NCBI RefSeq assembly: GCF_001434535.1
Contig: NZ_AYYW01000005.1
Span: forward strand, 1-58,195
DNA length: 58,195 bases
DNA from: Ligilactobacillus animalis KCTC 3501 = DSM 20602
Lineage (GTDB): Bacteria > Bacillota > Bacilli > Lactobacillales > Lactobacillaceae
Direction: 5' to 3'
Below the pieces are notes generated by a model. That model saw only the letters and a list, made by a program, of their open reading frames with translations, did not search any database and was not told the DNA's origin. Positions 1-11,181 of this stretch are shown piece after piece (positions within the stretch are counted from its first letter, which is position 1; the number at the start of each line of letters is the position of its first letter). The position numbers were made by a program, and so were the translations under genes.

Positions 1-60
1 AGAGACCCTGCACATTTGCTTATCGAAACTTTGTTCAGTTTTCAAAGATCTACTCAGTTG
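1..60 (-). promoter_or_regulatory. rRNA leader with boxA-like element
   Basis: Read on the minus strand, this stretch contains CTTTGAAAACTGAACA, the boxA-like antitermination sequence typical of Firmicutes pre-16S leaders and spacers. Together with the four upstream promoters and with lysS, which precedes an rRNA operon in Bacillus and many lactobacilli, it indicates that a minus-strand rRNA operon begins just left of the window. No mature rRNA is visible here. Confidence 0.7.
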
Positions 61-77
61 ATACAATCAACATCAAC

Positions 78-106
78 ATTTTAACACATTGAATTTTTCA
101 TGTCAA
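78..106 (-). promoter_or_regulatory. rRNA promoter P4 (proximal)
   Basis: The -35 box is TTGACA (106-101) and the -10 box TAAAAT (83-78), with an ideal 17-base spacer. It lies 75 bases downstream of P3, and P3 and P4 share similar spacer sequence (TCAATG near the middle), as if duplicated. It is the promoter nearest the boxA-like leader. Confidence 0.75.
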
Positions 107-151
107 CAACTTTTTTAATTTTTATCTCAGTCGTTTTTTGACGACTAGATT

Positions 152-181
152 ATTTTAACAAAAAACATTGAATGATGTCAA
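152..181 (-). promoter_or_regulatory. rRNA promoter P3
   Basis: The -35 box is TTGACA (181-176) and the -10 box TAAAAT (157-152), with an 18-base spacer. It lies 75 bases downstream of P2. A small hairpin, AGTCGT/ACGACT at 129-146, lies just after its expected start point. Confidence 0.7.
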
Positions 182-226
182 TATTTTTTTGTTTTATTTT
201 TTCTGCTGTAACAAATCAGCTTAAAT

Positions 227-256
227 ATAATATCATGATTCCCAAGATGATGTCAA
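227..256 (-). promoter_or_regulatory. rRNA promoter P2
   Basis: The -35 box TTGACA (256-251) is perfect and the -10 box is TATTAT (232-227), with an 18-base spacer and a TG two bases before the -10. It lies 83 bases downstream of P1 and has the same polarity. Confidence 0.7.
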
Positions 257-309
257 CATCTTTTTTATATTATATTTTTAAGTAACTGCTCTGCATCAGC
301 AACTTTTAT

Positions 310-339
310 AGTATAGCAAGGAATACATTTAAGCGTCAA
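310..339 (-). promoter_or_regulatory. rRNA promoter P1 (most upstream of four)
   Basis: On the minus strand the -35 box is TTGACG (339-334) and the -10 box is TATACT (315-310), with an 18-base spacer. It lies downstream of the lysS terminator and points towards the rRNA leader. It is the first of four tandem promoters in this gene-free 427-base stretch. Confidence 0.65.
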
Positions 340-377
340 GGACTTTTTTTAATTTTTTTGATCAACTTACATATATC

Positions 378-411
378 AAAAAAATGCTGTGACTAAGCAG
401 CCACAGCATAG
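378..411 (-). terminator. lysS terminator
   Basis: On the minus strand, an 8-bp stem (ATGCTGTG/CACAGCAT, 409-384) is followed by a run of seven T residues. It sits 17 bases after the lysS stop and separates lysS from the rRNA promoters. Confidence 0.85.
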
Positions 412-427
412 AAAAAATATCTTATTT

Positions 428-1924
<1,497 letters not shown>

Positions 1925-2002
1925 TTAAAAATCCTCGCCTTTCTTTAGAGTGTGAGAAAAGGTGGTGCCTTTTCGAACACGTTTCATCTTTACTATTTTT
2001 TA

Positions 2003-2011
2003 ATTATAGCA
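2003..2011 (-). promoter_or_regulatory. lysS extended -10 promoter
   Basis: On the minus strand TGCTATAAT is a perfect extended -10 element (TATAAT at 2008-2003). The -35 is weak (TTAATT at 17-base spacing). It lies between the dusB stop and lysS. The roughly 80-base leader holds a short GAAAAGG/CCTTTTC hairpin at 1955-1973. Confidence 0.55.
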
Positions 2012-2027
2012 TACTCAAAAGTCATAA

Positions 2028-3023
2028 TTAACGCCGAATTGGTTGAGCGATCATATCAGCCAAGAAATTATCAAAGATCTCTTGCATTTCTTGCTCTGTA
2101 TCAGCTGAATTCAAAGCAGCTTTGGTTCTGGCTGAACGTGGGATCCCCTTAAGATAGTAAGCCGCTTGGGATCTAAACTCTTTTGGTCCCACGATTTCAC
2201 CTTTAGCTTCAACTAAACGATGCAAGTGCTCTTTAGCCACTGCGATCTTTTCAGCTGGTTTTGGTTCTTCTAATAATTCACCAGTCTCTAGGTAATGTGT
2301 CGTTTGCTTAACGATCCATGGATTGCCTAAAGCCGCCCGTCCGATCATCACGGCATCAGCACCAACTTCATCCAACATCGTCTTAGCATCTTGCGGCGTG
2401 CGAACATCCCCATTACCGATAAATGGGATCTTCGTCAACTTATTAGCCACTTCATGCAATAGCTCCCAGTCTGCATGACCTGAGTAAAGTTGTTTTCTTG
2501 TCCGACCATGCATTGCTAATGCACTAGCCCCAGCTTCTTGCGCTGCCAATGCATTTTCGACCGCCAAAATGTGGTCCTCATCCCAACCGGTCCGCATTTT
2601 TACGGTAACTGGTTTTTCAACGGATGACGAAACGGCTTTGACCATCTCATATACTTTATCCGGATCAAGTAACCATCTTGCCCCAGCATCGGTCTTAGTA
2701 ACTTTAGGCACAGGGCACCCCATATTGATGTCAATAATATCAGTATTGGTATTTTCCGCCACAAACTGAGCTGCTTCGACTAAAGTTTCCTTGCTTCCAC
2801 CAAAGATCTGCACACTTGCTGGATGTTCACTTGGATCGACAAATAACATCTCAAGTGTCTTTTTGTTACGGAAATGGATCCCTTTATCCGAGATCATTTC
2901 ACATACGACCATACCTGCACCAAATTCCTTACAGATCATCCGAAAGGCCACATTGGTCACCCCAGCCATTGGGGCTACCACAACTTGGTTTGGGATCGTG
3001 ATATCTCCAATTTTCCATTCCAT
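2028..3023 (-). CDS. dusB: tRNA-dihydrouridine synthase B
   Basis: FMN- and NADPH-dependent reduction of uridines in the tRNA D-loop. The 331-residue TIM-barrel protein shows the Dus family landmarks: PMAGVTNVAFR at the N-terminus, the catalytic cysteine in NMGCPVPKV near residue 100, VKMRTGWDE, and the FMN-phosphate region IGNGDV and GRAALGNPW, followed by the C-terminal helical tRNA-binding domain. Start choice: ATG at 3023, preceded by TGAGGTG at slightly long spacing (about 12 bases). It sits between hslO and lysS, the common Firmicutes order. An extended -10 promoter lies just upstream. Confidence 0.96.
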   Translation of the reverse strand: MEWKIGDITIPNQVVVAPMAGVTNVAFRMICKEFGAGMVVCEMISDKGIHFRNKKTLEMLFVDPSEHPASVQIFGGSKETLVEAAQFVAENTNTDIIDINMGCPVPKVTKTDAGARWLLDPDKVYEMVKAVSSSVEKPVTVKMRTGWDEDHILAVENALAAQEAGASALAMHGRTRKQLYSGHADWELLHEVANKLTKIPFIGNGDVRTPQDAKTMLDEVGADAVMIGRAALGNPWIVKQTTHYLETGELLEEPKPAEKIAVAKEHLHRLVEAKGEIVGPKEFRSQAAYYLKGIPRSARTKAALNSADTEQEMQEIFDNFLADMIAQPIRR

Positions 3024-3067
3024 GGATCAATTTCACCTCATAAAATCATTCTTTACTTCGTTTGTAG

Positions 3068-3076
3068 ATAATAGCA
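3068..3076 (-). promoter_or_regulatory. dusB extended -10 promoter
   Basis: Minus-strand TGCTATTAT, an extended -10 (TATTAT at 3073-3068), with a weak TAGTCG -35 at 17 bases. It lies between the hslO stop and the dusB start. Confidence 0.4.
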
Positions 3077-3093
3077 CACTTTTATTTAAACGA

Positions 3094-3990
3094 CTACTTT
3101 TCTTTTGCATTTTTTACGATCTCACGCAATTCATCTTCTGAAAAATGGTATTCACGATTGCAAAAATGACATAAAGCAGTTGCGCCGTGATCTTCTTTGA
3201 TCATCTCTTCGATATTTGCTTCAGGTAGGCTGGCCATCGCTTGGGCAAAACGGTCCTTAGAGCAATCACATTCATACGCTACCGGCTTTTTATCCAAGAT
3301 CTCAACATTTTCTTCGTCAAATAATTTGACTAAGATATCTTCTGGGGTCAAACCTTCACGCATCATTTCTGAAACTAGTGGCAAGTCTTTTAAGCGTTCT
3401 TCCAGTTTAGTCAAGACTTCATCCGTTGCTCCTGGCATGACTTGAATCAAAAAGCCGCCAGCTGTTTGGATCGTATTATCATCATTGACAAAAACTGACA
3501 ACCCAACAGCTGATGGGATCTGTTCGGACTTAGCCAAGTAATACGTAAAATCTTCGCCCAATTCACCCGAAACAAGCGGTACTTGCCCGGTAAATGGTTC
3601 TTTTAAGCCCAGGTCTTTAGTAACGGATAGGAAACCTGTCGTTCCGACTGCACCTTTAACATCGATCTTGTGCTTATCGTTCAATGGTAAATGGATATGT
3701 GAGTGTTGGACATAGCCTTTGACCGTTCCATTGGCATTACCATCAACGACGATCGCGCCCAATGGTCCATCACCGTTGACTTTCACTGTCATCTTACCTT
3801 CACCCTTTAATGAAGCTTCCGATAATAGTAAAGTTGCGACTAATGTTCGACCTAAAGCTGCAGAAGCCGCACTCCAAGTATCATGATATTCTTGTGCTTG
3901 GCGAACTGTTTGGGTTGCATCGACCGCATACGCACGTAATTGCCCATCGTAGGCTAAACTTTTAACTAAATAATCAGACATTTTATTCAC
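3094..3990 (-). CDS. hslO: Redox-regulated chaperone Hsp33
   Basis: A cytosolic holdase activated by oxidative unfolding. The 298-residue length is standard. The C-terminal zinc switch is complete: a CxC pair (YECDCSKDRF) and a CxxC pair (ALCHFCNREYHF). The N-terminal core begins DYLVKSLAYDGQLRAYAVD, typical of the family. The start ATG at 3990 follows AAAGGAATAGGTG. It is downstream of ftsH, separated by about 100 bases that contain a long hairpin, and upstream of dusB. The intact cysteines suggest it is functional. Confidence 0.97.
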   Translation of the reverse strand: MNKMSDYLVKSLAYDGQLRAYAVDATQTVRQAQEYHDTWSAASAALGRTLVATLLLSEASLKGEGKMTVKVNGDGPLGAIVVDGNANGTVKGYVQHSHIHLPLNDKHKIDVKGAVGTTGFLSVTKDLGLKEPFTGQVPLVSGELGEDFTYYLAKSEQIPSAVGLSVFVNDDNTIQTAGGFLIQVMPGATDEVLTKLEERLKDLPLVSEMMREGLTPEDILVKLFDEENVEILDKKPVAYECDCSKDRFAQAMASLPEANIEEMIKEDHGATALCHFCNREYHFSEDELREIVKNAKEK

Positions 3991-4017
3991 CTATTCCTTT
4001 ATCTTTTTCAACAAATA

Positions 4018-4062
4018 AGGAGGAAGCAAGCGGGCGGCACATAGGCCAACTTACTTCCTCCT
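4018..4062 (-). terminator. Long intergenic hairpin between ftsH and hslO
   Basis: A 13-bp stem with one mismatch (4018-4030 with 4050-4062) encloses a 19-base GC-rich loop. On the minus strand the 5' arm itself contains AGGAGGAAG, which resembles a ribosome binding site. The following bases (TTATTTGTTG) make a poor U-tract, so it may be a leaky terminator, an attenuator or an mRNA processing or stability element for hslO. Confidence 0.5.
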
Positions 4063-4093
4063 ATTAAAATTTATTCCACCACTCGCTCAAAGA

Positions 4094-6214
4094 CTAATCT
4101 TTATCCGAGTCTGTGTCTTTTTTATCCTTTTTTGGATAGAAGACTGTGGTTTTATTTTTATCAGCAGTTGCATCTTTTTCACTTGGGAAAGATGTCGTTT
4201 CATCAGCTACTTTGTTTTCACGTTTAGCAGCTTCTTTACGTTCCAAAGCTTCTTTTGATTCTTCAAAAGTCGTCGCTGTTGCTTTTTCACTTGGAAACTC
4301 ATCTTCATTTTGGGCTGGTATCTTACCTGTCTTATACAAGCTCAAAATTTGCTTTTCATCAAGTGTTTCGTATTCAAGCAAGGCTTTTGCGATAACTTCA
4401 TGCTGCTCTTTATGCTCTGAAATGATCTTCTTAGCCAAAGCCATACCTTCTTCGGATAAGCGTTTGACTTCTTCATCGATCGCATTAGCTGTATTGATCG
4501 AGAAGGCGGATTGACCAGGCACAGCATCCCCAGCAAACATGCCACTTTGACCTTCATATTGGACAGGACCTAATTGATCGCTCATCCCGTATTCGGTCAC
4601 CATTGCACGTGCCAATTGAGTTGCTTGTTGGAAGTCATTGGAAGCCCCAGAGGATTGTTGCCCAAAGATAAGCTCTTCAGCAGCGCGTCCCCCCATCAAG
4701 CCAGCAATTTGTTCTTGCATGTCTTTCTTGGAAAGCAGCATTTGATCTTCTTTTGGTAACATGATCGCATAACCACCAGCACGACCACGTGGGACGATCG
4801 TAACTTTGTGAACGACCCGCGCATCGTTTAAGACCAGACCAACGATCGTATGCCCAGCTTCGTGGTAAGCCACGGTCTCGCGTTCTTTCTTGCTGATAAC
4901 GCGATCACGTTTAGCTGGACCAGCGATCACGCGGTCTTCAGCTTCATCGATATCTGAGGCATCGATCGCTTTTTTGTTGCGCCGAGCAGCCAATAAAGCG
5001 GCTTCGTTGAGCAGGTTTTCAAGGTCAGCCCCGACAAAGCCAGGTGTTTGCTTAGCAATCATCTTAAGATCGACATCTTTAGCAAGTGGCTTGTTCTTGG
5101 CATGGACTTTCAAGATCGCTTCACGGCCCTTAACGTCAGGGCGACCAACTAAGATCTTACGGTCAAAACGTCCTGGACGTAGCAAGGCTGGGTCCAAAAC
5201 ATCAGAACGGTTCGTAGCGGCCATCACGATGACACCTTCATCACCTTCAAAACCATCCATTTCAACTAACAATTGGTTCAAGGTTTGTTCACGTTCATCG
5301 TGACCGCCCCCCATGCCATTGCCACGACGCCGACCGACAGCATCGATCTCATCGATAAAGATGATGGCTGGCGCACTCTTCTTGGCGTTTTCAAACAGAT
5401 CACGCACACGACTAGCCCCGACACCGACAAACATTTCCACGAAGTCAGAACCAGAGATCGAGAAGAATGGTACTCCCGCTTCACCAGCGACTGCTTTAGC
5501 TAACAAAGTCTTACCAGTTCCGGGAGGTCCTTCGAGTAACACACCGGATGGGATCCGTGCACCCAAAGAAAGGAATTTACGTGGGTCACGCAAGAATTCG
5601 ACTACTTCGACTAATTCTTGCTTTTCTTCTTCGGCCCCAGCTACGTCAGAGAAGCGAACTTTGTTGTTCTTCTTTTCAACTGGCTTAGCTTTGGATTTAC
5701 CAAAGTTCATCACTCCACGACCATTGCCACCGCCTTGGCCAGCTTGTCCCATCATCATGTAGAAGAAGAAGATAAAGAAGACAAGGGGCAAGACGTAGAT
5801 CAAGAGTTGGACCCAGATACTGCTGGATTCCTCTTCTTTAGCGCCATATTTGACTTTATTCTTAGTAGCATAGCTTTCGATCTGCTTAACTAAGGTATCA
5901 TTGGTCAACACGTTGGTCGTAAAGGTCGAGACTTTAGTAGAGGTACCCGCAATACCTGTTAGGCCACCAGTCTTTTCCACATTAGCTGGTTTTTTGTAGG
6001 TACCTGTGATGCGGTAGGTACTACCTGCTGGTTGCATTGTGAAATCTTTGACATTGTTTTTCTTCAATTCGGTAATGAATTGGCTCGATTGAATCTGTTG
6101 TGATTGAGTACCGCCACGATTACCGACAAAGTAATAGAGCGCACCCATAATGCCAAGGAAGATCACAATGTAAAATAGACTATTCTTCACTAGTCCATTT
6201 TTGTTATTATTCAT
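4094..6214 (-). CDS. ftsH: ATP-dependent zinc metalloprotease FtsH
   Basis: A membrane-anchored AAA+ protease for membrane-protein and regulator turnover. The 706-residue protein has two membrane helices (about residues 12-30 and 134-154) flanking an extracytoplasmic domain. Walker A is GPPGTGKT (229-236); Walker B is [11 protein letters not shown]; the second region of homology contains [19 protein letters not shown]. The HEAGH zinc site lies in the M41 protease domain. The C-terminal 70 residues are a charged, low-complexity tail rich in K, E and D, as in other lactobacilli. The start ATG follows AAAAGGAGG. It is transcribed with hpt and tilS and also has a possible promoter of its own. Confidence 0.98.
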   Translation of the reverse strand: MNNNKNGLVKNSLFYIVIFLGIMGALYYFVGNRGGTQSQQIQSSQFITELKKNNVKDFTMQPAGSTYRITGTYKKPANVEKTGGLTGIAGTSTKVSTFTTNVLTNDTLVKQIESYATKNKVKYGAKEEESSSIWVQLLIYVLPLVFFIFFFYMMMGQAGQGGGNGRGVMNFGKSKAKPVEKKNNKVRFSDVAGAEEEKQELVEVVEFLRDPRKFLSLGARIPSGVLLEGPPGTGKTLLAKAVAGEAGVPFFSISGSDFVEMFVGVGASRVRDLFENAKKSAPAIIFIDEIDAVGRRRGNGMGGGHDEREQTLNQLLVEMDGFEGDEGVIVMAATNRSDVLDPALLRPGRFDRKILVGRPDVKGREAILKVHAKNKPLAKDVDLKMIAKQTPGFVGADLENLLNEAALLAARRNKKAIDASDIDEAEDRVIAGPAKRDRVISKKERETVAYHEAGHTIVGLVLNDARVVHKVTIVPRGRAGGYAIMLPKEDQMLLSKKDMQEQIAGLMGGRAAEELIFGQQSSGASNDFQQATQLARAMVTEYGMSDQLGPVQYEGQSGMFAGDAVPGQSAFSINTANAIDEEVKRLSEEGMALAKKIISEHKEQHEVIAKALLEYETLDEKQILSLYKTGKIPAQNEDEFPSEKATATTFEESKEALERKEAAKRENKVADETTSFPSEKDATADKNKTTVFYPKKDKKDTDSDKD

Positions 6215-6264
6215 GGAGTTCCTCCTTTTAGGTAAATTTCATAAAATTTAAAGCTATCGAACCA

Positions 6265-6293
6265 ATAATATCATATTTGACTAATATTGACTA
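6265..6293 (-). promoter_or_regulatory. Putative ftsH promoter
   Basis: On the minus strand TAGTCA (6293-6288) and TATTAT (6270-6265) are separated by 17 bases, with TGA before the -10, making an extended -10. It lies in the hpt-ftsH gap. Confidence 0.45.
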
Positions 6294-6839
6294 TTAATTG
6301 TTCTCGTAAACTTCTGGTTTCAAAATACCTACGTAAGGCAAGTTACGGTAATGTCCGATGTAGTCTAGACCATAGCCGACCACGAATTCATTTGGCACTT
6401 CAAAGCCAACATAATCAGGCACGACAGATTTCACCCGACGCTCAGGTTTATCTAATAAAGTACAGATCTTAACTGAAGCTGCATTTCTGTGTTTGAGCAA
6501 TTCTACTAACCGTTCCAAAGTGCGACCCGTATCGATGATATCTTCGACGATCAAAATGTGACGATCTTTGACAGAAACGTCTAAGTCCTTGATGATCTTA
6601 ACTTCACCAGATGATTCAGTTGCATCGCCATAGCTGGATACATCCATAAAATCAAGTTCACAGTACGTGTCGATCTCACGCACGATATCGGCCATAAACA
6701 AGATCGCACCCTTCAAAACGCAGATCACGAGGGGGTTTTTATCCTTCATGTCGGCGGTGATCTGTGCCCCTAATTTTTGGGCAACTGCTTGAATATCTTC
6801 TTTGCTGTATAAAATTTCTTTGATGTCGTTATTCATCAT
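6294..6839 (-). CDS. hpt: Hypoxanthine phosphoribosyltransferase
   Basis: Purine salvage: converts hypoxanthine or guanine plus PRPP to IMP or GMP. The 181-residue protein carries the PRPP-binding loop [16 protein letters not shown] and the N-terminal [12 protein letters not shown] segment of the HPRT family. Its start overlaps the end of tilS by 11 bases, so the two are translationally linked, as in the classic tilS-hpt-ftsH cluster of Firmicutes. Two adjacent ATG codons follow GAGAGGTAAAAG; either could be used. Confidence 0.97.
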   Translation of the reverse strand: MMNNDIKEILYSKEDIQAVAQKLGAQITADMKDKNPLVICVLKGAILFMADIVREIDTYCELDFMDVSSYGDATESSGEVKIIKDLDVSVKDRHILIVEDIIDTGRTLERLVELLKHRNAASVKICTLLDKPERRVKSVVPDYVGFEVPNEFVVGYGLDYIGHYRNLPYVGILKPEVYENN

Positions 6840-8199
6840 CTTTTACCTCTCTTCGCAAAACTATTATGTATTGCATTTTAGCATTTACGAGCCGTGGTGA
6901 CAAATCAGTTTTTTTCACTTTAACGACCCATAAAATGTTTCCATCCTTGGCTGCAACTAACCACAGACGCTCACGTTTAGTTTTCGCTATTTTTCGATCG
7001 ATCAAGATCTGCTTGATTTTTTGAGTTCCGATCTTAGTTTTCATACGATCGCCGGGTCGCCGGTGACGCAAAAGAAATGGTGCCTCCTCTGCAGACACGG
7101 CTAAGATATCATCACCTGGGCGCGGGCGGTAAGCATCTTTAAAAAAGAGCCCGACTTTTTCCGTCTCAGATATCCATTGCCACTCGCCTAATGCCAAAGA
7201 TCGCTGAAGCTCTAAGTTCTCACTTGGCAAAGGATGATCAGCGATCCAGAAATGATGGTATTCTTTGACCAAAAAATATCCTTGGCCCAGATCGAGTTGT
7301 CCCTGTGGCTTAGTAGTGTTATTTAGCAAACGGTTAGCTTGAGCCAGTTTTTTTTCCGATAATTCTAGCTGATTTTGTCGGAAAAGTTGGCGTAAAAGCT
7401 GATTTTGCCACGGCACGGCCAACGCTTGCCACTGCTCTAAGGCATAGCTACCATCATCTTGTTGTAATTTAGCCAATTTTTCTTTACTCGCTTCATCGGC
7501 TAAGCTAAGAACTTCACTCAACTGCGTAGCGTAATTTTCCACATGCGCTAAAAATTGCGGATTTTCTTGCTTTAATTGCGGAATAACGTGGTGTCGCAAG
7601 CGATTTCTCAAATAGTCATCGTGTCCATTAGTCTCATCCTCAAAATATGTGATGTTTTGTTCCTGAACTAGATGTAACAATTGTGCTTTGGTAAAGCCCA
7701 ACAACGGGCGGAGCAACTCGGCTCGATTCCCAAATTTACGTCTGCTTTTGATCCCCGTCAATTGCGCCAAGTCGCCCCCACGCAACAACTTCATCAAAAA
7801 GGTCTCAGCTTGATCATCGGCGTGATGCGCCGTCAATAAGTACTTGATCTTTTGTTTTTCTAGTACTGTTTCAAAAAATCCATATCGCATTTTGCGGGCT
7901 TTTTCTTCCAGTCCAGTCTGTGGATGCTCAGCTACAGCCCAAGTCTTGATAAAAAGAGGATACCCGTGTTCTTGGCAATAGCGTTGGATAAATTCTGTCT
8001 CAGCCTTACTTTGGTCGCGTAATTGATGATCGACATATGCCACACTGATCTGCGGACGCATTGCTACCGGCAAATGCGCTAACAGCCACAATAATGCCAT
8101 CGAATCTGCTCCCGTCGAGACCGCCACCAAGACTTTTTCTTTAGCTGAGAGCTTTAAATTTTGCCACTGTAGGGCAAACTGCTGTTTTGTCGCTTGCAT
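6829..8199 (-). CDS. tilS: tRNA(Ile)-lysidine synthetase
   Basis: Modifies C34 of tRNA-Ile(CAU) to lysidine using ATP and lysine, an essential reaction. The 456-residue protein has the N-type PP-loop [15 protein letters not shown] near residue 30 (canonical SGGxDS; here the second position is T), the [15 protein letters not shown] motif, and a C-terminal TilS domain ([23 protein letters not shown]). The start ATG at 8199 follows AAGGGAGAAATTTT. The S-T-G-A-D-S variant of the loop occurs in other Lactobacillaceae as far as I recall. Confidence 0.95.
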   Translation of the reverse strand: MQATKQQFALQWQNLKLSAKEKVLVAVSTGADSMALLWLLAHLPVAMRPQISVAYVDHQLRDQSKAETEFIQRYCQEHGYPLFIKTWAVAEHPQTGLEEKARKMRYGFFETVLEKQKIKYLLTAHHADDQAETFLMKLLRGGDLAQLTGIKSRRKFGNRAELLRPLLGFTKAQLLHLVQEQNITYFEDETNGHDDYLRNRLRHHVIPQLKQENPQFLAHVENYATQLSEVLSLADEASKEKLAKLQQDDGSYALEQWQALAVPWQNQLLRQLFRQNQLELSEKKLAQANRLLNNTTKPQGQLDLGQGYFLVKEYHHFWIADHPLPSENLELQRSLALGEWQWISETEKVGLFFKDAYRPRPGDDILAVSAEEAPFLLRHRRPGDRMKTKIGTQKIKQILIDRKIAKTKRERLWLVAAKDGNILWVVKVKKTDLSPRLVNAKMQYIIVLRREVKDDE

Positions 8200-8221
8200 A
8201 AAATTTCTCCCTTAAAGCACT

Positions 8222-8252
8222 AAAGGACCGTGACAAAATGCCACAGTCCTTT
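8222..8252 (-). terminator. Hairpin after the S1-domain gene
   Basis: The stem AAAGGAC/GTCCTTT is extended by GTG/CAC across one mismatch, between the S1-domain gene and tilS. The minus-strand T-tract after it is short, so it is probably a partial terminator. Confidence 0.5.
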
Positions 8253-8258
8253 TATATC

Positions 8259-8759
8259 TTAGCTACGGCGCCCACCACGGCCACCGCGCTTACCTTCCGT
8301 ATTCCGTTTCAAAGAGGTCAAGCGTTCGTCGCTTTCTTTTAAGAAACCAGCCAATAAAGAGTCGAAGTCTTTCTTTTTGTTTTCAGTTTTGCGAGGCGCA
8401 AAGGAACGACCCTTGCCCGCATTACCGTTATTTCTGTGATTATTTCCCTTACCATTGTTCCGGAAGTCGCCTTCACGTTGGTTGCGCTCTTCTTTGGTAT
8501 TTTTCTCAAACTCTTTTTGAACATTGTCGCTTGCTTTTCTGATCGATAAACTGATCTTACCATCTTCACCGACCGAAAGCACTTTGACTGTTACTTTATC
8601 CCCTACTGTCAACACATCATGGATATCCTTAACAAAATTATTTGAAACTTCACTGATATGCACCAAGCCAGTTTTTTTATCCCCTAAATCCACAAAAGCA
8701 CCAAAATTAGTGATTCCTGATACTTTGCCGTTGACTTTTTCTCCGACTTCAATTGACAT
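8259..8759 (-). CDS. S1 domain RNA-binding protein (YabR-like)
   Basis: The 166-residue protein has one S1 domain at residues 1-75 (GKVSGITNFGAFVDLGDK, GLVHISEVSNNFV, GKISLSIRKA), followed by a long basic tail rich in N, G, K and R ending in RGGRGGRRS. The tail suggests non-specific RNA binding, and the family (general stress protein 13/YabR) is thought to associate with ribosomes. The start ATG follows a strong AGGAGG. It sits between divIC and tilS, the conserved Firmicutes order. Confidence 0.93.
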   Translation of the reverse strand: MSIEVGEKVNGKVSGITNFGAFVDLGDKKTGLVHISEVSNNFVKDIHDVLTVGDKVTVKVLSVGEDGKISLSIRKASDNVQKEFEKNTKEERNQREGDFRNNGKGNNHRNNGNAGKGRSFAPRKTENKKKDFDSLLAGFLKESDERLTSLKRNTEGKRGGRGGRRS

Positions 8760-8838
8760 AAAAAAATTTTTCCTCCTAGAAAGTTCTAATAAAATACACC
8801 TAAGTATATCACGATACTAGTAGTTTAACCAAAAAAAT

Positions 8839-9246
8839 TTATTTTTCTGAATCTAAGACACTTTTAGCCTTATCATCGGGCAAATTATAGATCGTTTCAT
8901 TGTCACGAGAATAGTAATATTTCTCCCGGATCAACTTCTCTAAATATTCATCATCATTTAGCTGCTTTACCCGTAGTTTCAAGCTAGAATTGTCTTTTTT
9001 TACCTTATCAAGTTTTTTTTGAGCAGTTGTCGTCTGTTGCTTGACCGTATGTGCTTGCCACAAGTTGCGTCCGACTTGGACTAGACAAACAACGGTCACG
9101 ACCGTCGCGATCACTGCAAACAAACGCATTATGACTTTGTGTTGCAGATAACGCCGGTTTTTGGCGGCCATCCGCTTTTTGGCAGCTGTTTTTTCCCGAT
9201 AAAAATCATTATTCATGACTTTGATCTTTTGCTTATCTTCTTTCAT
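8839..9246 (-). CDS. divIC: Septum formation protein DivIC/FtsB family
   Basis: The 135-residue bitopic membrane protein has a basic cytoplasmic N-terminus, one membrane segment (about residues 39-57, LFAVIATVVTVVCLVQVG) and an extracytoplasmic coiled coil (TTAQKKLDKVKKDNSSLKLR), ending with REKYYYSRDNE, the conserved DivIC end motif. It partners FtsL and DivIB in the division complex. The start follows GGTGAGG. It lies downstream of the S4-domain gene and upstream of the S1 gene, the usual order. Confidence 0.93.
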   Translation of the reverse strand: MKEDKQKIKVMNNDFYREKTAAKKRMAAKNRRYLQHKVIMRLFAVIATVVTVVCLVQVGRNLWQAHTVKQQTTTAQKKLDKVKKDNSSLKLRVKQLNDDEYLEKLIREKYYYSRDNETIYNLPDDKAKSVLDSEK

Positions 9247-9325
9247 TCAGTTAGACCTCACCAAATCATCCAAAACCGTTACATATTTACGACGATTATA
9301 ACAAACTTGGTGTTAAAGATTCAAT

Positions 9326-9595
9326 TTAGAGCCTAAAATCTTCCTTATATTCTTCACTGATGATCTCGTACATACCCTTAGCTTCATCTTTTTTGGTCGT
9401 ATCCTTTAATTCTAGAACTTTCAAAGTCAAAGTTTTATTTCCAAAATTGATCACTAAAGTATCGCCTGTTACCACATCACTAGCGGACTTAGCAACTTTG
9501 TCATTGATCGTGATCCGGCCTTGGTCGGCGATTTGTTTTGCCACACTGCGCCGTTTGATCACACGTGAAACTTTTAAATATTTATCTAATCTCAT
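9326..9595 (-). CDS. S4 domain RNA-binding protein (RlbA/YabO)
   Basis: The 89-residue S4-fold protein starts [20 protein letters not shown] and continues [20 protein letters not shown]. The longer open frame (to 9667) is not used: the ATG at 9595 matches the family start and overlaps the upstream gene's stop in an ATGA junction, so translation is coupled. The family (Hsp15-like YabO/RlbA) is linked to ribosome or rRNA binding, possibly stalled-subunit rescue. The short acidic tail [10 protein letters not shown] is ordinary. Confidence 0.93.
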   Translation of the reverse strand: MRLDKYLKVSRVIKRRSVAKQIADQGRITINDKVAKSASDVVTGDTLVINFGNKTLTLKVLELKDTTKKDEAKGMYEIISEEYKEDFRL

Positions 9596-11181
9596 AAGAT
9601 TCCCTCTTTTCTGATAATTTTTTGCCAAACTTTCAAGATCTTTTTGCCCCCGGGTAACATGAGCCATTCGCGGACGCTAAATAATTTGAACGCTAAGGCA
9701 CACCCTAAAAAGACCAGAGCCCCTAAAAAGGCTCCTCCAAGCGACATGACGAGCGTATCGCTACGCTCATTACCGATAAAATGCATGTAGCTCATGGTAA
9801 ATATCCGCACACTGATCAGCATCACAGTGATCGCTAAGCCTAACTTGAGCCAAAAATGCCCTTCATTGAACAACCCTTTGACGATCTCAGGGCTAAACAA
9901 CAGCATAAAGACTAGCGCAAAAATCAAGCTAAGCACGGTCGCAACACTGGCACCCATAATATTCATGCGCCCGACCAACCAGATATTTAGTACGAATTTT
10001 AGAACTAAAGCACCTAGCAGACCGACAACCGTGATCAAAAACTGATTCAAACTCTGCAAGATCGAATTATAGGTCCCGATCAAAGTGATAAAGATCACGC
10101 TGACTACATAAACGGCCAATTCGGCGCTCAAATTCGCATCCCCAAACAGTAAAGTGTTGATCTGTGGCATCAAGACGCCCATCCCAAAACAAGCTGCCAC
10201 CGAGATCGCCGCACTGACACGCAACATAACTTGTGCGATCCGCCGAAATTCAGCGTATTTCCGCTTTTGCAACGCTTGACTCAATGCCGGCAAGAGCGTT
10301 GAAGAAAAACCGATCGCAAGGACCATGCCTAACTGTAATAACGGTTGGGCTCGATCATAGATACCCTTTAGATCTTTAGCCGCCGCGGCTGGGATCCCGT
10401 TGTGCAATAACCCACGTACGAGCGTAAAAGAATCGATCAACTGCAACAAGACCATCGTCGAAGCAAATAAACAGATGATCAAACCATCGCTAAAGAGTTT
10501 TTCGATCAGGTAAAGATAACTGAATTTAGGGGCAGCCGTTTTTTTGAAAAACTTTTTAGCATAAAATTTGATAAAACTCAAACAAGCAACTACTGCCCCC
10601 GCACTAGAGGCCAACATCGCAACAGATCCCATCCGGTATAAGGACCAGTCAAAAAGTGTAAAGGCCCAGGCTGCTAAGATGATCATCCCAACCCGCATGA
10701 ATTGCTCAGTCACCTGTGAGATCGCAGTCGGGAGCATATCAAATGTCCCTTGATAATAGCCCCGTCCGACCGCCAAAAATGGCATGAACAAAAACATCCA
10801 AGCCACACTTTTGATCAAAACTGTCAGCTGTGGATCTCCCATCAAAAGTGCAATAATCGGGGCAAATACCCGCAGTCCGACAAAGATCGCGCCCGAAAAA
10901 ACGCACAAGATCAAAAATACCTGTTGAACTAAGCGCAGTTTGGCCGCTTCATCGCGTTGTTCGGCAACTAGCTTAGAAATGTAGACCGGAAAGCCGGTCA
11001 AGGCAAAAGCAACGCCGATCCCATAGAGCGGATAGACCTGCTGATAGACATAAAAACCAGTATTTCCAACAATATTTTCAAAGGGGATCCGATAGACCGC
11101 ACTTAAGATCTTAGCGATCAACGACGCGATCGAAAGGATCAAAGCCCCTTTCATCGTCTTTTTGACTTGCTCATTTTTCAT
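9592..11181 (-). CDS. MOP-superfamily polysaccharide flippase (SpoVB/YabM-like)
   Basis: The 529-residue integral membrane protein has about 14 predicted helices. The start [20 protein letters not shown] and [19 protein letters not shown] are typical of the SpoVB/YabM branch of the polysaccharide-transport family, which flips lipid-linked cell-wall precursors. It overlaps mfd by 11 bases and the S4 gene by 4, so it is part of one operon. Whether it carries lipid II or another lipid-linked oligosaccharide cannot be told from sequence. Confidence 0.9.
   Translation of the reverse strand: MKNEQVKKTMKGALILSIASLIAKILSAVYRIPFENIVGNTGFYVYQQVYPLYGIGVAFALTGFPVYISKLVAEQRDEAAKLRLVQQVFLILCVFSGAIFVGLRVFAPIIALLMGDPQLTVLIKSVAWMFLFMPFLAVGRGYYQGTFDMLPTAISQVTEQFMRVGMIILAAWAFTLFDWSLYRMGSVAMLASSAGAVVACLSFIKFYAKKFFKKTAAPKFSYLYLIEKLFSDGLIICLFASTMVLLQLIDSFTLVRGLLHNGIPAAAAKDLKGIYDRAQPLLQLGMVLAIGFSSTLLPALSQALQKRKYAEFRRIAQVMLRVSAAISVAACFGMGVLMPQINTLLFGDANLSAELAVYVVSVIFITLIGTYNSILQSLNQFLITVVGLLGALVLKFVLNIWLVGRMNIMGASVATVLSLIFALVFMLLFSPEIVKGLFNEGHFWLKLGLAITVMLISVRIFTMSYMHFIGNERSDTLVMSLGGAFLGALVFLGCALAFKLFSVREWLMLPGGKKILKVWQKIIRKEGIL

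Noticed and set aside
78-339. CRISPR array or iteron repeats
   Set aside because: The repeated units are promoter boxes with correct -35/-10 spacing and only short shared sequence; no constant repeats with variable spacers and no cas or rep genes.
1955-1973. T-box antiterminator ahead of lysS (AAAAGGTGGTGCC)
   Set aside because: The T-box-like sequence is on the plus strand, opposite to lysS transcription; on the sense strand it is only a short hairpin.
4890-5303. Plus-strand reading frame opposite ftsH
   Set aside because: Shadow of a highly conserved gene; no ribosome binding site and serine/arginine-rich composition typical of antisense frames.
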